Below the pieces are notes generated by a model. It did no database searches. It worked only from the letters and a program-made list of their open reading frames with translations, and was not told the origin of the DNA. A stretch of 64,000 nucleotides of DNA, taken from contig CAXTBN010000007.1 in assembly GCA_964242895.1 (NCBI GenBank), positions 5,470 to 69,469 on the forward strand, read 5' to 3'. The first letter of the stretch is position 1. Every line of letters begins with the position of its first letter. This stretch comes from JASLDZ01 sp964242895 (lineage in GTDB: Bacteria > Pseudomonadota > Alphaproteobacteria > Caulobacterales > Caulobacteraceae). Position numbers and translations under genes: made by a program. Positions 63,234-64,000 of this stretch are shown here, in pieces.

Positions 63234-64000
63234 ATGAAGCGCGTCAGAAAAGCCGTCCTGCCGGTGGCGGGGCTCGGCACCCGCATGCTCCCCGCGGCCA
63301 AGACCACGCCCAAGGAGATGCTGACGGTGGTCGACCGGCCGCTGATCCACTGGGTGGTGGACGAGGCGCGCGACGCCGGGATCGAGCACGTCGTGCTGGT
63401 GACCGGGCGGGGGAAGAGCGCGCTTGAAGATTACTTCGATCACGCTCCCGAGCTGCAGGAATCCTTGCGGGCCAAGGGGAAGGACGCCGTCCTCGCCGAC
63501 CTGATCGCCCACCTGCCGGGCGAGGGCGAGCTGTCCTACGTGCGCCAGATGGCGCCGCTCGGCCTCGGCCACGCGGTCTGGTGCGCGCGCGAGGTGATCG
63601 GCGACGAGCCGTTCGCCGTGCTCCTGCCCGACATGATCATGGACGCCGCGCCCGGCGCGACGAAGCAGATGCTCGACGCCTACGAGGCGACCGGCGGCTC
63701 CAACATCATCGTGGTGGAGCCCTGCCCGCCCGGCATGGCGCACCAGTACGGCATCGTGGCGCTCGACGGCCACGAGGGCCGGCTGAACCGCATGACCGGC
63801 ATGGTGGAGAAGCCGGCGCCCGGCACAGAGCCCTCGAACCTCTTCATCTCCGGCCGCTACGTGCTGAACCCGGAGATCTTCGCCGAGCTGGGCGCCAAGG
63901 AGCGCGGGGCGGGCGGCGAGATCCAGCTCACCGACGCCATGGCGCGGCTGATGGGACGCCAGCCGTTCCATGCGCTGGAGTACGACGGGACCACCTACGA
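63234..64000 (+). CDS. galU: UTP-glucose-1-phosphate uridylyltransferase, partial
   Basis: Runs off the right edge after 255 full codons. Opens MKRVRKAVLPVAGLGTRMLP, then AKTTPKEMLTVVDRPLIHWVVDEA, LGLGHAVWCAREVIGDEPFAVLLPDMIM and MVEKPAPGTEPSNLFISGRYVLNPEIF; these are the NTP-transferase signature and GalU-specific segments. It makes UDP-glucose for envelope polysaccharides. 10 nt after glmS, so probably the same transcript. The end should lie about 100 nt beyond the window (family length about 290). Confidence 0.95.
   Translation, partial: MKRVRKAVLPVAGLGTRMLPAAKTTPKEMLTVVDRPLIHWVVDEARDAGIEHVVLVTGRGKSALEDYFDHAPELQESLRAKGKDAVLADLIAHLPGEGELSYVRQMAPLGLGHAVWCAREVIGDEPFAVLLPDMIMDAAPGATKQMLDAYEATGGSNIIVVEPCPPGMAHQYGIVALDGHEGRLNRMTGMVEKPAPGTEPSNLFISGRYVLNPEIFAELGAKERGAGGEIQLTDAMARLMGRQPFHALEYDGTTY

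Overview
The window is very GC-rich and almost fully coding. It looks like chromosomal DNA of an alphaproteobacterium of the order Caulobacterales (Caulobacter/Phenylobacterium/Brevundimonas type). The main evidence is: (i) a flagellar locus with the Caulobacter arrangement, fliL-fliM-pflI-motE on the minus strand facing flgF-flgG-flgA-flgH on the plus strand, with a sigma-54 promoter and a CtrA-like box between them; (ii) a large two-TM coiled-coil protein resembling the polarity factor TipN; (iii) an EipA/DUF1134 protein and a CrtZ-CrtW carotenoid pair; (iv) a eukaryote-type NADP isocitrate dehydrogenase. I see no tRNA, rRNA, CRISPR array, insertion sequence, phage gene or plasmid gene. No gene-free stretch exceeds about 300 bases. 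One 100-N assembly gap lies at 29288-29387.

Layout. 1-3055: minus-strand group of a tiny lipoprotein, an OprP-type porin, a ModA-like binding protein and a partial secreted protein. 3182-8852: amino-acid permease, FucP-like sugar permease, a tandem-retropepsin/TPR protein and a CDF zinc exporter. 8867-12025: M20 peptidase, TrmJ-like methyltransferase, glycine-zipper envelope protein with a strong terminator. 12148-17645: icd, a DUF2939 protein, ribosomal proteins L20 and L35, M28 peptidase, PsiE-family protein and infC (IF-3 is separated from its usual partners rpmI-rplT). 17725-22043: two glycosyltransferases, EipA, CrtW and CrtZ. 22218-30856: secreted protein of unknown role, fused 5-oxoprolinase/hydantoinase, amidohydrolase, two TPM proteins and LemA. 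30974-34766: astA-astD-astB arginine succinyltransferase catabolism. 34847-42905: folD, an MHYT-PAS-GGDEF-EAL protein, isoaspartyl peptidase, TipN-like protein, dipeptide epimerase and a DUF423 protein. 42918-52384: the flagellar locus, ending on the minus strand with a 961-residue AMIN-like/TPR protein. 52371-58824: hydrolase, uracil-DNA glycosylase-like protein, GST, DUF3253, acyl-CoA dehydrogenase, hotdog thioesterase, cytochrome b561, WrbA, a Gly/His-rich protein and DUF3297. 58916-64000: degenerate TraB/GumN protein, glmM, glmS and partial galU (UDP-sugar and peptidoglycan/LPS precursors).

How the genes work together. Three themes stand out: cell polarity and flagellum assembly (TipN-like, PflI, FliL/FliM, MotE, rod genes), envelope and precursor synthesis (glycosyltransferases, EipA, glmM/glmS/galU), and amino-acid/peptide catabolism (ast genes, peptidases, 5-oxoprolinase, dipeptide epimerase). 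Operons are very tightly packed: at least seven internal genes start with GTG inside a GTGA stop/start overlap and five more use ATGA, which suggests extensive translational coupling. The best candidate for undescribed biology is the 961-residue secreted AMIN-like/TPR protein in the fliL-fliM-pflI-motE group. Next come the probably leaderless sigma-54 flgF transcript and the tandem retropepsin-TPR protein.
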